This document shows positions 16,804-25,148 of a stretch of 64,000 nt of DNA, in pieces. The notes under the pieces were generated by a model. It saw nothing but the letters and a program-made list of their open reading frames with translations, was not told where the DNA came from and ran no database searches. The translations under genes were made by a program, and so were the position numbers. Position 1 is the stretch's first letter. Each line of letters starts with the position of its first letter. Origin of the DNA: Ruminococcus sp. (GTDB lineage: Bacteria > Bacillota > Clostridia > Oscillospirales > Ruminococcaceae). Location of the stretch: positions 1 through 64,000 of the forward strand of contig JAFWTA010000027.1 of assembly GCA_017519145.1 (NCBI GenBank), given 5' to 3'.

Positions 16804-17337
16804 TCACTTTTCAACTATCTCATAAACTGCAATGGGGCGGCGCTTTCCCGCCACCTCCTCCAGATTTCTGCAAAGCTCCTCGGAGGTGCAGCTGTTGTAT
16901 CTGTTATAGACCAGTATGCCGTTCCACTGCTTCACGCAGAACACCGTGTGGATAGTGGAAAGGAAGGGCTTTTTCGTCCAGAATGTTATAATGAAAGCCT
17001 TCGCTTCATCGGGGGCTTTCGTCCGTCTGAACTCGACACCGAAATGCTTCAGCGCCTTGCCTATCCGGTAGGCATTACAGCCGAAAAAGCCCAGCAGCAC
17101 GCGGAATCGCTCCATATAGAAGGCGATCTCCTTCAGCGGACGGGGCTTTTTCAGATAGACCAATGCATTGTGTACCGCTATGACCTCGCAGCCGTTGAAG
17201 CTCATATGACAGATGCCGTACCTGAACTGTGACACGATACCCCTGCCCTGTCCGTTTATCATCTCTCCAATGGGAAGCTGCTCGGTGATAGACTCATTAT
17301 GTCTGAGATTATATCTCCTTGAACCTTTTATAAGCAT
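16804..17337 (-). CDS. Possible C39/papain-like fold protein
   Basis: 177 residues, start at 17337 with GAGG eight bases upstream. I see a cysteine-protease-like order: C50 in NGCEVIAVHNALVYL, H130 in IHTVFCVK, and N145 in LVYNRYN. The 'Cys-x-x-Ile-Ala-x-x-Asn-Ala-Leu' helix followed by 'His-Thr-Val' and 'Val-Tyr-Asn' strands is the layout of C39-type peptidase and related domains. There is no signal peptide or ABC exporter fused to it, so it may be a cytosolic or inactive relative. It follows ruvB by 32 bases on the minus strand. The assignment is inferred from pattern only. Confidence 0.7.
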   Translation of the reverse strand: MLIKGSRRYNLRHNESITEQLPIGEMINGQGRGIVSQFRYGICHMSFNGCEVIAVHNALVYLKKPRPLKEIAFYMERFRVLLGFFGCNAYRIGKALKHFGVEFRRTKAPDEAKAFIITFWTKKPFLSTIHTVFCVKQWNGILVYNRYNSCTSEELCRNLEEVAGKRRPIAVYEIVEK

Positions 17338-17369
17338 ATTCAATTCCTCGCTCCCCTGCGGGAGCATCG

Positions 17370-18428
17370 TCAGAAGCTCATCTGTCCGTCATCGGCAGAA
17401 GCTGCCTGCTCGGGAGGCACTATGCCGAGGTGCTCATAGGCAAGCCTTGTGGCAACTCTGCCCCGGGGCGTTCTGCCAAGGAAGCCCAGCTGCATAAGGA
17501 AGGGCTCACATACGTCCTCAAGGGTAACGCTCTCCTCGTTGATAGCCGAGGCGAGGGTCTCAAGACCCACAGGACCGCCGCCGTAGCCTTTGATTATCAT
17601 TTCCAGCATACGTCTGTCCAGACCGTCAAGACCGAGGCGGTCTATTTCCAGACGGCTCAGGGCGATGGAGGCTATCTCCTGCGTTATCTGACCGTTGCCC
17701 ATGACGTCGGCGAAGTCGCGGACGCGCTTCAGCAGTCGGTTGGCTATTCTCGGCGTACCTCTTGCCCTGCCTGCTATCTCTGCGGCTCCGTCAGCCGTAC
17801 AGGGTATGCCCAGTATCATCGAGCTCCTGCGGACGATATCCGTGAGCTGCTCCTTGGTGTAGAGCTCAAGTCTGTGGATAACGCCGAAGCGGTCGCGGAG
17901 AGGCGCCGAGAGCTGACCTGCTCTGGTGGTGGCACCGATGAGGGTAAAGGGCTTCAGATCCATTCGTATTGAACGGGCTGAGGGACCCTTGCCGATGATT
18001 ATGTCTATTACTCTGTCCTCAAGCGCAGGGTAGAGTATCTCCTCCACCGCGCGGGACAGTCTGTGTATCTCGTCGATGAAAAGCACATCGTTGTCGGAGA
18101 GACTGGTCAGCAGCGACACAAGGTCCCCCGGCTTTTCAATGGCAGGACCTGTGGTGACTCTGAGATTTACCCCCAGCTCGTGAGCTATTATGGAGGAGAG
18201 GGTGGTCTTTCCCAGTCCGGGAGGTCCGTACAGAAGCACATGGTCTAAGGGTTCGTTCCTGCGCTTTGCAGCCTCGATATATATGGCAAGGTTTTCCTTT
18301 ACCTTATCCTGTCCGATATAGTCGTGGAGGGTCTGCGGACGGAGACTGAGCTCAGCCTCGCTGTCCTCCGCGGTATTCTCGGGAGTTATTATTCTCGGAG
18401 CGAACTCCATATCCTCTGTCTGTATCAA
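17370..18428 (-). CDS. ruvB: Holliday junction branch migration helicase RuvB
   Basis: 352 residues. RuvB hexamers pump DNA through the RuvA-bound junction. Visible are Walker A GPPGLGKT (68-75), Walker B LFIDEIH, the sensor [18 protein letters not shown], and the C-terminal winged-helix part with [11 protein letters not shown]. It is the fourth gene of ruvC-ruvA-(SseB-like)-ruvB; the 15-base gap to the SseB-like gene suggests one transcript. Confidence 0.97.
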   Translation of the reverse strand: MIQTEDMEFAPRIITPENTAEDSEAELSLRPQTLHDYIGQDKVKENLAIYIEAAKRRNEPLDHVLLYGPPGLGKTTLSSIIAHELGVNLRVTTGPAIEKPGDLVSLLTSLSDNDVLFIDEIHRLSRAVEEILYPALEDRVIDIIIGKGPSARSIRMDLKPFTLIGATTRAGQLSAPLRDRFGVIHRLELYTKEQLTDIVRRSSMILGIPCTADGAAEIAGRARGTPRIANRLLKRVRDFADVMGNGQITQEIASIALSRLEIDRLGLDGLDRRMLEMIIKGYGGGPVGLETLASAINEESVTLEDVCEPFLMQLGFLGRTPRGRVATRLAYEHLGIVPPEQAASADDGQMSF

Positions 18429-18443
18429 ATAAACACCTCTGAA

Positions 18444-19178
18444 TTATTTCTCGAAAAATCTCTTTTTGCGGACATAGAAAGGCTCAACTGTCTCCGCAGC
18501 CTTCTTGCCCATATCCTGTTCATAGCTGATGAAGCACAGATGCTCGTTTGCCTTTACCGTCTTGGAGAGATACTTTGAAAGGGGCACGAACAGCTTTCTC
18601 GTGCTTCCCATCATATCCAGAACTATGAGTATCTGGGGCTTTTCGCAGCCCTTTATCATCTCCATGATGAAGGCGCGGTCAACATTGGGCTGCTTTGAAA
18701 GGAATTTGCTTGCAGCCTTGACGATATGTCCCACCTCATGCTCAACGGGGCGATAGCTGATAATGTCCGCTTCGTTGTATGAGATAGCCTTTATCTTGAG
18801 GTTTCGTGCTATCATGAGTATGCTCTTTATCTCCTGTGATGAGAACTCCTTGCCGTAGGAATTGGGGTTCAGCACAGCGGATACCGACTGTATGAGGTCA
18901 AAAAGCCTCAGACAGTTTATCTTATAGCAGTCAACATAGCGCTTTGCAAACTGCTGGAGGGCACGATAGCTGGTAAAGAAGGGGATAAAGATATCGCCGT
19001 CGGGGTTCTGGGTGGTTATCAGCTCAAGCTGAATACCGCCTTCTGCTCTGCCGCGCTCCTGCTGAACAGGGTTTTTGCAGATCACATATACGTCGCTTTT
19101 GATGAGCGTCTGGAGGAACTGAGCGCGTTTTGAGGGGTCCTTTATTGCTGCTTTCAGCAATTCATCAAGATTCATCAT
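18444..19178 (-). CDS. SseB-like protein
   Basis: About 244 residues from an ATG with AAGGAT upstream (19178; the next ATG is equally possible). The N-terminal pattern (DELLKAAIKDPSKRAQFLQTL, SDVYVI, then IPFFTSYRALQQF and LNPNSYGKEFSS) matches the SseB N-terminal domain, and residues 130-244 match its C-terminal partner. SseB was named for serine sensitivity in E. coli; its molecular role is unclear, and related domains occur in secretion-associated proteins. It sits between ruvA and ruvB. Confidence 0.75.
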   Translation of the reverse strand: MMNLDELLKAAIKDPSKRAQFLQTLIKSDVYVICKNPVQQERGRAEGGIQLELITTQNPDGDIFIPFFTSYRALQQFAKRYVDCYKINCLRLFDLIQSVSAVLNPNSYGKEFSSQEIKSILMIARNLKIKAISYNEADIISYRPVEHEVGHIVKAASKFLSKQPNVDRAFIMEMIKGCEKPQILIVLDMMGSTRKLFVPLSKYLSKTVKANEHLCFISYEQDMGKKAAETVEPFYVRKKRFFEK

Positions 19179-19212
19179 AACAGTAACCATCCTTGTAACA
19201 AAATTTTGTGTT

Positions 19213-19836
19213 TTACCGCATATTCTTTGCTGTCATTAATCTGAGCGTTTCCTTTATGAGCTCCTGTGTGCTGAGAGAGGGGTCCAGCTTGCCGAGGATG
19301 GGGGCTGTCTCGCCCTGTGAATACCCCAGCACCATAAGAGCCTCCAGAGCCTCCGACACAGCCGACGAAGCTGCGCCCGAGGGGATATTTGCAAATTCCG
19401 CAGCGTCGCCGCCAACGCTGCCGCTTATGGACTCCGAGGATATCTTGTCCTTGAGTTCTAGGACTATCCTCTGTGCAGTCTTTGCACCTATGCCCTTGGT
19501 TTTTGTGAATGCCTTGCTGTCTCCCGAAGCCACGAGAAACGCAAATCTTTCGGGAGTAACGTCCGAGAGTATCGCCGTTGCCGCTTTTGGTCCTACTCCC
19601 GATACCGAGATGAGCAGCCTGAAGCAGCTCAGCTCCTGCTGGGTGGCAAAGCCGAATAGCTCCACCACATCCTCCCTGACGTAGAGATAGGTGTATAGCA
19701 TCGCTTCGCTGCCTATCTCACCCAGCTGTGCGACCGTATTGTATGAAGTCCTGCAGCCGTATCCTACTCCGCCGCATTCCACTACGGCAAAGCCCAGTTC
19801 CTTGACTGCGAGCCTTCCTCTTACGCTGTATATCAT
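19213..19836 (-). CDS. ruvA: Holliday junction protein RuvA
   Basis: 207 residues from MIYSVRGRL (AAAGGTGG upstream). The N-terminal OB-fold domain spans about residues 1-62. Two helix-hairpin-helix motifs follow (LLISVSGVGPKAATAILS and TKGIGAKTAQRIVLEL). The C-terminal RuvB-contacting domain covers about 155-207. RuvA tetramers hold the four-way junction for RuvB. It is encoded 26 bases after ruvC. Confidence 0.97.
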   Translation of the reverse strand: MIYSVRGRLAVKELGFAVVECGGVGYGCRTSYNTVAQLGEIGSEAMLYTYLYVREDVVELFGFATQQELSCFRLLISVSGVGPKAATAILSDVTPERFAFLVASGDSKAFTKTKGIGAKTAQRIVLELKDKISSESISGSVGGDAAEFANIPSGAASSAVSEALEALMVLGYSQGETAPILGKLDPSLSTQELIKETLRLMTAKNMR

Positions 19837-19862
19837 TTTACCACCTTTTGAACAGAGGATCG

Positions 19863-20348
19863 TCAGTTCCACCTGACGGAATGACCGTGGCATATGGCTA
19901 TGGCAAGGGCGTCCGCAGCGTCATCGGGCTTTGGTATCTGTGCCAGCCCCAGCAGCTGCTTGGTCATCTCCATGACCTGTTTTTTCTCTGCCTTTCCGTA
20001 GCCCACTACCGATTGCTTTACCTGAAGGGGGGTATACTCCGACACGGGGACTTTCCTCATCGCCGCCGACAGTACGGTTATGCCTCTCGCCTGCGCCACA
20101 TCAATCGCAGTCTTCTGGTTGGTAGTGAAATAGAGCCGCTCTATCGCCATACAGTCGGGAGAGAACTTATCGAAGATGAATTCGATATCCTCGTGTATAG
20201 CCCTGAGTCTTTCGGGGAACGGAGTTCCTGCCTCGGTGAGCACCGCGCCGTATTCCACGGGCGTGAACCTTATGCCGTCATAGTCCAGCACACCGAAGCC
20301 CACTATCGCATACCCCGGGTCTATGCCTAAAATCCTTATCTTTTTCAC
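19863..20348 (-). CDS. ruvC: Holliday junction resolvase RuvC
   Basis: 161 residues from a GTG start at 20348 preceded by AGGA. RNase-H-fold endonuclease that cuts junctions handled by RuvAB. The four acidic residues are D10 (GIDPG), E70 (AIERLYF), and D143 with D146 (DDAADALA). A promoter (20413-20442) lies upstream, making it the likely first gene of the ruv transcript. Confidence 0.96.
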   Translation of the reverse strand: MKKIRILGIDPGYAIVGFGVLDYDGIRFTPVEYGAVLTEAGTPFPERLRAIHEDIEFIFDKFSPDCMAIERLYFTTNQKTAIDVAQARGITVLSAAMRKVPVSEYTPLQVKQSVVGYGKAEKKQVMEMTKQLLGLAQIPKPDDAADALAIAICHGHSVRWN

Positions 20349-20412
20349 TGTTTTTTCCTGTACATTTGTTAAAATCTTCACATGGATATAGCTTCTCACT
20401 ATATTCTATATC

Positions 20413-20442
20413 ATTATACCACAGAACACTTGTGATTTGCAA
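20413..20442 (-). promoter_or_regulatory. SigA-type promoter for ruvC
   Basis: On the minus strand TTGCAA (20437-20442), an 18-base spacer, then TATAAT (20413-20418), 65 bases before the GTG start of ruvC. Confidence 0.65.
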
Positions 20443-20461
20443 TATATTTATCCTTTTTTTA

Positions 20462-20490
20462 TTGATTTCTACAAAAATAAATGCTATAAT
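20462..20490 (+). promoter_or_regulatory. SigA-type promoter for pheA-metH
   Basis: TTGATT (20462-20467), a 17-base spacer and TATAAT (20485-20490), 84 bases before the pheA ATG. It is divergent from the ruvC promoter. I see no T-box or attenuator in the short leader. Confidence 0.8.
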
Positions 20491-20574
20491 ATGTGAGGTA
20501 TATCAATACGAGCCTTCAGCCCTGCGGTTTTGCCGACACATAAGGACTTACGGCTCAAATCGGAGGTATTTTTT

Positions 20575-21690
20575 ATGGATCTTAAACAGCTTCGTGACGG
20601 CATCGATGATATAGACAGCAGCATACTTTCCCTCTTTATGAAGCGCATGGAGCTCTGCAGGGGCGTCGCAGACTACAAGAAGGAGCACGATATGCCCGTT
20701 TTTCAGGGCGGACGCGAGCAGCAGGTCATCGACCGCATCAAAGAGCTGACAGGTGATAAGAACCTTGAAAAGGGCACTGCTGCCCTTTTTACCACTATCA
20801 TGGATATAAGCAAGATACTCCAGAACCGCACCATTCTGGAAGGCGCACCGGACTATGAGTTCACCGCTCCCGACTTTGCGGGAGCCGGAAAGGTGGGCTG
20901 TCAGGGCACATCGGGCGCTAACTCCGAGGTGGCTGCAAAGTCGGTGTTCGGTGACCGCAGCTTCAACTTCTACCCCTCATTCGAGGACGTTTTCAGAGCG
21001 GTCCGCGACGGCGAAATAGACTACGGTGTGCTGCCCGTCCAGAACTCCACCGCAGGCTCGGTAAGCAGCACCTACGACCTCATGGCAAAGTACCCCGTGT
21101 ACATCGTCAAGGAGGTCATAATCGAGATAAACCACTGTCTCGCTGCGAAGAAGGATATGCCCCTCTCGCAGATAAAGAAGGTCTACTCCCACCCTCAGGC
21201 ACTGGCACAGTGTGAGACCTTCCTCCGCAAAAACGGTCTCAGGACCTCGGAGTACGCTAACACGGCAACTGCCGCGGAAAAGGTCATGGACAGCGACGAG
21301 GATATCGCTGCTATCTGCTCGGTACAGTGTGCGGAGCAGATGGGAATGACCATCCTCGCAAAGGATATCGCCGATGTATCGGTGAACCGCACTCAGTTCA
21401 TAGTCATATCAAAGGATATGCAGGTGGCAGAGGACTCGGATTCTGTTTCCGTAATGCTGGCTATCCCCCATACGGAGGGTAGTCTTTACCGACTCCTCAC
21501 CAAATTCTATGTCAACGACATGAACCTTATCCGTATCGAGAGCCGTCCCATCCGCGACGGCAGCTTCAATGTCCTGTTCTTCCTTGACTTCAGCGGCAGG
21601 CTCACCGACCCCAATGTAAAGGCAGTTCTCCGCGACCTTGAGGAGAACCTCGAGACCTTCCGCTGCATAGGTACATTCAAAAGCGAATAA
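20575..21690 (+). CDS. pheA: Bifunctional chorismate mutase/prephenate dehydratase
   Basis: 371 residues from an ATG eight bases after CGGAGG. Residues 1-85 form an AroQ chorismate mutase (LRDGIDDIDSSILSLFMKR, VADYKKEHDMPVFQ). Residues about 105-285 form prephenate dehydratase, and the C-terminal part is an ACT domain with ESRPIRDGSF, the phenylalanine-sensing motif. Together they make phenylpyruvate from chorismate. The catalytic TRF motif of the dehydratase reads T273-Q274-F275 here: the threonine is kept but arginine is replaced. metH follows 11 bases downstream, so the two are probably co-transcribed. Confidence 0.93.
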   Translation: MDLKQLRDGIDDIDSSILSLFMKRMELCRGVADYKKEHDMPVFQGGREQQVIDRIKELTGDKNLEKGTAALFTTIMDISKILQNRTILEGAPDYEFTAPDFAGAGKVGCQGTSGANSEVAAKSVFGDRSFNFYPSFEDVFRAVRDGEIDYGVLPVQNSTAGSVSSTYDLMAKYPVYIVKEVIIEINHCLAAKKDMPLSQIKKVYSHPQALAQCETFLRKNGLRTSEYANTATAAEKVMDSDEDIAAICSVQCAEQMGMTILAKDIADVSVNRTQFIVISKDMQVAEDSDSVSVMLAIPHTEGSLYRLLTKFYVNDMNLIRIESRPIRDGSFNVLFFLDFSGRLTDPNVKAVLRDLEENLETFRCIGTFKSE

Positions 21691-21701
21691 AGGAGACAGC
21701 T

Positions 21702-24077
21702 ATGTCAGATAAATTCTTTTCACTTCTCGACAGCAGCAGCTTTGTATTCCTTGACGGCGGCATGGGCACCATGCTTCAGGCTCACGGGATAAAGACAGAA
21801 CATATACCCGAGCTTCTCAATATCACAGACCCCGAAGCAATTATGAACATCCACCGCCTCTATGTGGAGAGCGGTGCGGATATCATCTACGCCAACACCT
21901 TCGGCGCAAACCGCTTCAAGCTTTCGGGAAGCGGCTATTCCGTTGAGGAGATAGTATCCGCAGGTGTTGCCAATGCCCGTAAGGCGGCGGCAGGACGCGC
22001 TCTCACGGCACTGGATATGGGCCCCATAGGACAGCTCCTCGAGCCTGCGGGAACACTGAAGTTCGAAGAAGCCTATGAGGTCTACAAGGAGCTTGTACTG
22101 GCAGGAAAGGAAGCCGATGTCATCGTCATCGAGACCATGACCGACCTCTATGAGGTAAAGGCTGCACTCCTCGCTGCAAAGGAGAACTCCGACAAGCCCG
22201 TGCTGGTAACTATGACCTTTGAGGAGAATATGCGTACCTTTACGGGAGTTTCTCCCGAGTGCATGGTGGCAGTGCTGGAGGGACTGGGTGCAGACGCCAT
22301 CGGCGTGAACTGCTCACTGGGTCCCGAGGAGCTTTTCCCCGTCCTCGACAGGATATGCGCTCTCACCTCGCTCCCCGTTATAGCCAAGCCAAACGCAGGT
22401 CTCCCCGACCCTGTTACCAATGAGTACAACGTAGGCCCCGAAGACTTTGCGGAAAGCGCAGTAAAACTGGCAAAAGCAGGCGTCACCATATTCGGCGGCT
22501 GCTGCGGCACCACTCCTCAGCACATCTCCGCCATGACAGAAGCACTGTCGGGCATGGAGAGACAGCCCCGAAAAATAGTCCGCGCAAGCATAGCCTGCTC
22601 TGCGGTGAACTGCGTGAATATAAACCAGCCCCGTGTTATCGGCGAGCGTATCAACCCCACAGGCAAGAAGCGCTTCAAGGAGGCTCTCCTCGCCCATGAT
22701 GTGGACTATATCCTCGGTCAGGCAGTTGAGCAGATACACGCAGGCGCCGAGATACTGGACGTAAACGTGGGACTTCCCGGCATTGACGAAAAGGAAATGA
22801 TGGTGACGGCTGTAAAGGCTGTACAGAGCATCTGTGATACGCCTCTCCAGCTGGATTCCACTATCCCCGGGGTGCTTGAGGCAGGTCTCCGCGTATACAA
22901 CGGCAAGCCCATTGTAAACTCGGTAAACGGCGAGGACGACTCCCTTGACACCATACTCCCCATCGTAAAGAAATACGGTGCCTCGGTGGTGGGACTTACC
23001 CTCGACAAGGGCGGTATCCCCAAGACTGCCGACGGACGTTTCGCCATTGCGGAGAAGATTCTCCGCCGTGCCATGGAATACGGCATACCCAAGGAGGACG
23101 TGTTCATCGACTGCCTTACCTTGACGGCTTCTGCCGAGCAGGACGGCGTTATGGAGACTCTCAATGCACTTCACAGAGTAAAAACAGAGCTGGGACTGAG
23201 GACAGTCCTCGGCGTTTCAAATATATCCTTCGGACTTCCGAACCGTGAGCTCATCACCCGTACCTTCCTCACAATGGCTCTCCACAGCGGTCTGGACCTG
23301 CCCATCATCAACCCCAATGTTGAGGGCATAATCGGCGCAGTCAGGGCATACAGGCTCCTTGCGGGAATAGACCGCAACTCCGCAGATTTCATAAGCATCT
23401 ACGCACAGGACGACAGCGCTCCCAAGACTCCTGCACCTGCAAAGGACAAGGACTCCCCCGACCTTGTGTACTCGGTGGAGAACGGTCTGAAAAACAACGC
23501 TGTAAAGGCGGCGGAAGCTCTCATGAACACCGTTGACCCCATGGAGATAATCAACGGCTCTCTTATCCCTGCCCTTGACAGTGCAGGCGCTAAATTCGAG
23601 AAGGGCAAGATATTCCTGCCCCAGCTAATACTCACCGCTGAGGCGGCGCAGGCGTGCTTTGAGGTCATAAAGACAAAGCTCTCGGCGGCAAACAGCGAGA
23701 GCGTATCCAAGGGCAAGGTGGTCCTCGCCACGGTCCACGGAGACATACACGATATAGGCAAGAACATCGTCAAGGTGCTCCTTGACAGCTACGGCTTCAC
23801 GGTCATAGACCTTGGCAAGGACGTTCCTCCCGAGACTATCGTGGAAGCCGCTATACAGCACAAGGTAAGCCTTGTGGGACTGTCGGCGCTGATGACCACT
23901 ACTCTCGGCGCTATGGCTGAGACTATCCGCCAGCTCAACGAGAAATACCCCGAGTGCAAGACTGTGGTGGGCGGAGCTGTTCTCACAGCCTCCTACGCGG
24001 AGCAGATACACGCGGATTTCTACGCCAAGGACGCCAAGCAGACCGTTGATATAGCGTCAAAGGTCTACGGCGCGTGA
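21702..24077 (+). CDS. metH: Methionine synthase, B12-dependent, without reactivation domain
   Basis: 791 residues. Homocysteine-binding domain (1-300) with zinc cysteines in VNCSLGP and GGCCGTTP. Pterin/methyltetrahydrofolate domain (about 310-570, GERINPTGKKRF). Cap and cobalamin domain (about 590-791) with the DIHDIGKN cobalt-ligand motif near residue 685. The C-terminal SAM-dependent reactivation domain of the E. coli enzyme is missing, as in many Clostridia where a separate protein reactivates the cofactor. The stop codon lies inside a heptad array and a strong terminator follows at 24128. Confidence 0.94.
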   Translation: MSDKFFSLLDSSSFVFLDGGMGTMLQAHGIKTEHIPELLNITDPEAIMNIHRLYVESGADIIYANTFGANRFKLSGSGYSVEEIVSAGVANARKAAAGRALTALDMGPIGQLLEPAGTLKFEEAYEVYKELVLAGKEADVIVIETMTDLYEVKAALLAAKENSDKPVLVTMTFEENMRTFTGVSPECMVAVLEGLGADAIGVNCSLGPEELFPVLDRICALTSLPVIAKPNAGLPDPVTNEYNVGPEDFAESAVKLAKAGVTIFGGCCGTTPQHISAMTEALSGMERQPRKIVRASIACSAVNCVNINQPRVIGERINPTGKKRFKEALLAHDVDYILGQAVEQIHAGAEILDVNVGLPGIDEKEMMVTAVKAVQSICDTPLQLDSTIPGVLEAGLRVYNGKPIVNSVNGEDDSLDTILPIVKKYGASVVGLTLDKGGIPKTADGRFAIAEKILRRAMEYGIPKEDVFIDCLTLTASAEQDGVMETLNALHRVKTELGLRTVLGVSNISFGLPNRELITRTFLTMALHSGLDLPIINPNVEGIIGAVRAYRLLAGIDRNSADFISIYAQDDSAPKTPAPAKDKDSPDLVYSVENGLKNNAVKAAEALMNTVDPMEIINGSLIPALDSAGAKFEKGKIFLPQLILTAEAAQACFEVIKTKLSAANSESVSKGKVVLATVHGDIHDIGKNIVKVLLDSYGFTVIDLGKDVPPETIVEAAIQHKVSLVGLSALMTTTLGAMAETIRQLNEKYPECKTVVGGAVLTASYAEQIHADFYAKDAKQTVDIASKVYGA

Positions 24078-24100
24078 GCCTTTAGCCATTAGCCGTTAGC
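24073..24100. repeat. Four-unit heptad array, GCTAAYG family
   Basis: Read on the minus strand the units are GCTAACG, GCTAATG, GCTAAAG and GCTCACG, 28 bp. The metH stop codon (24075-24077) lies inside the array. Confidence 0.85.
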
Positions 24101-24127
24101 TTGATACTATCCACCTCTGCATATAAC

Positions 24128-24155
24128 AAAAAGCAGTCCGAATGGACTGCTTTTT
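24128..24155. terminator. Bidirectional terminator between metH and the polysaccharide operon
   Basis: Twelve-base arms AAAAAGCAGTCC / GGACTGCTTTTT with a GAAT loop. The T tract serves metH on the plus strand and the A tract serves the convergent operon ending at 24204. Confidence 0.9.
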
Positions 24156-24183
24156 CATGTATATATCAGGTGATTATCCATCA

Positions 24184-24203
24184 GGACGCCGAAGCGGCGT
24201 TCC
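24184..24203. repeat. GGACGCC hairpin
   Basis: GGACGCC and GGCGTTCC form an imperfect stem directly next to the stop codon at 24204. It is related to the GGGACGCC hairpins at 29-57 and 100-121. Confidence 0.7.
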
Positions 24204-25148
24204 CTACTGTTTTATCTTATGGGCTTTCTCGTAGACCTTTCCGATGACGAATGCCGCTACGTCCGCAAATACCGAGGCTATACGCATTACCAGCACGAAC
24301 AGCACTATCCTGTCCGCATAGCTGTCTCCGCAGACAAAGAGCATAACGCCCTCTCTTATACCGATACCGCCGGGAGCTCCGGGGGTCACGAAGCCTATTA
24401 TCCACGCGAACATGAAGGCTCCCGTCAGCGCCGCAAGCTCCCCTGTGCCTGCCTGCGGAACTATGAACCACAGACACGCAAAGTACATGGCTGCCGACAC
24501 CAGATTATGCACAAAATAGTAGAATATGCCAAAGAGGAGCTGGGGGCGTCTTTCCTTGCTGAATGCCTTTGCGTAACGTGAAAGATAGGAGCTTACCCTG
24601 TCCCTGAACTTCAGCCTTATGACTATCGCGCCGGCTGCAAGTACCGCTATGCCCACGGCTGCCACGATGAGTAGATTTCTGCCGTATTTCGACATGAGCT
24701 CCGCTATCCTTCCGCCCAGCAGCACCACTGAGATGATGCCCGTCCAGAACACGCAGAACAGCACATCAAGAATGGTGGCACAGGCAACGTCCACATGGCT
24801 TATCTTCATATCCGCCGCCAGCTGATTTCGTCCCACATACTGGAACACATTGCCGGGGAGGTACTTGTATATATTTGACCTTGTGAACACGGGCATCGCC
24901 GCCGAATAGGGTATCTTCTGCCCCGAAAGGGAGCGCGTGAACATGAGCCACGACCAGCAGGCTATGACTATCTGGGCAGTCTGTATGACCAGTCCCACCG
25001 CAAATGCAGCTATGACACGGGGCGAGCTGAGATCCGACAGCTTTATGTCCATGTCGATTATCTTCTTCACCACAAATGCCAGTGCGGCTATAACAACGAG
25101 ATGACCTGCCAGCTTCAGGAGCTTTTTGACGTTTATCTTATCCTTCAT
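24204..25148 (-). CDS. LPG-synthase-TM/UPF0104 family membrane protein
   Basis: 314 residues with about eight membrane helices. The sequence LPGNVFQYVGRNQLAADM and the glycine-rich TPGAPGGIGIREG near residue 260 are typical of the lysylphosphatidylglycerol-synthase transmembrane (AglD/MprF-like) family. Members are often found in polysaccharide loci, where flippase or lipid-linked sugar roles have been proposed. It is the last gene of the operon and overlaps the preceding glycosyltransferase gene by 11 bases. Confidence 0.82.
   Translation of the reverse strand: MKDKINVKKLLKLAGHLVVIAALAFVVKKIIDMDIKLSDLSSPRVIAAFAVGLVIQTAQIVIACWSWLMFTRSLSGQKIPYSAAMPVFTRSNIYKYLPGNVFQYVGRNQLAADMKISHVDVACATILDVLFCVFWTGIISVVLLGGRIAELMSKYGRNLLIVAAVGIAVLAAGAIVIRLKFRDRVSSYLSRYAKAFSKERRPQLLFGIFYYFVHNLVSAAMYFACLWFIVPQAGTGELAALTGAFMFAWIIGFVTPGAPGGIGIREGVMLFVCGDSYADRIVLFVLVMRIASVFADVAAFVIGKVYEKAHKIKQ

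Noticed and set aside
22314-23174. Long open frame opposite metH (286 codons)
   Set aside because: It lies wholly antisense to a strongly conserved metH and has no ribosome site or family resemblance; high GC third positions leave the opposite strand open.
24204-25148. MprF lysyl-phosphatidylglycerol synthase
   Set aside because: Only the transmembrane part is present; the aminoacyl-transfer domain is absent, so an MprF function is not supported.
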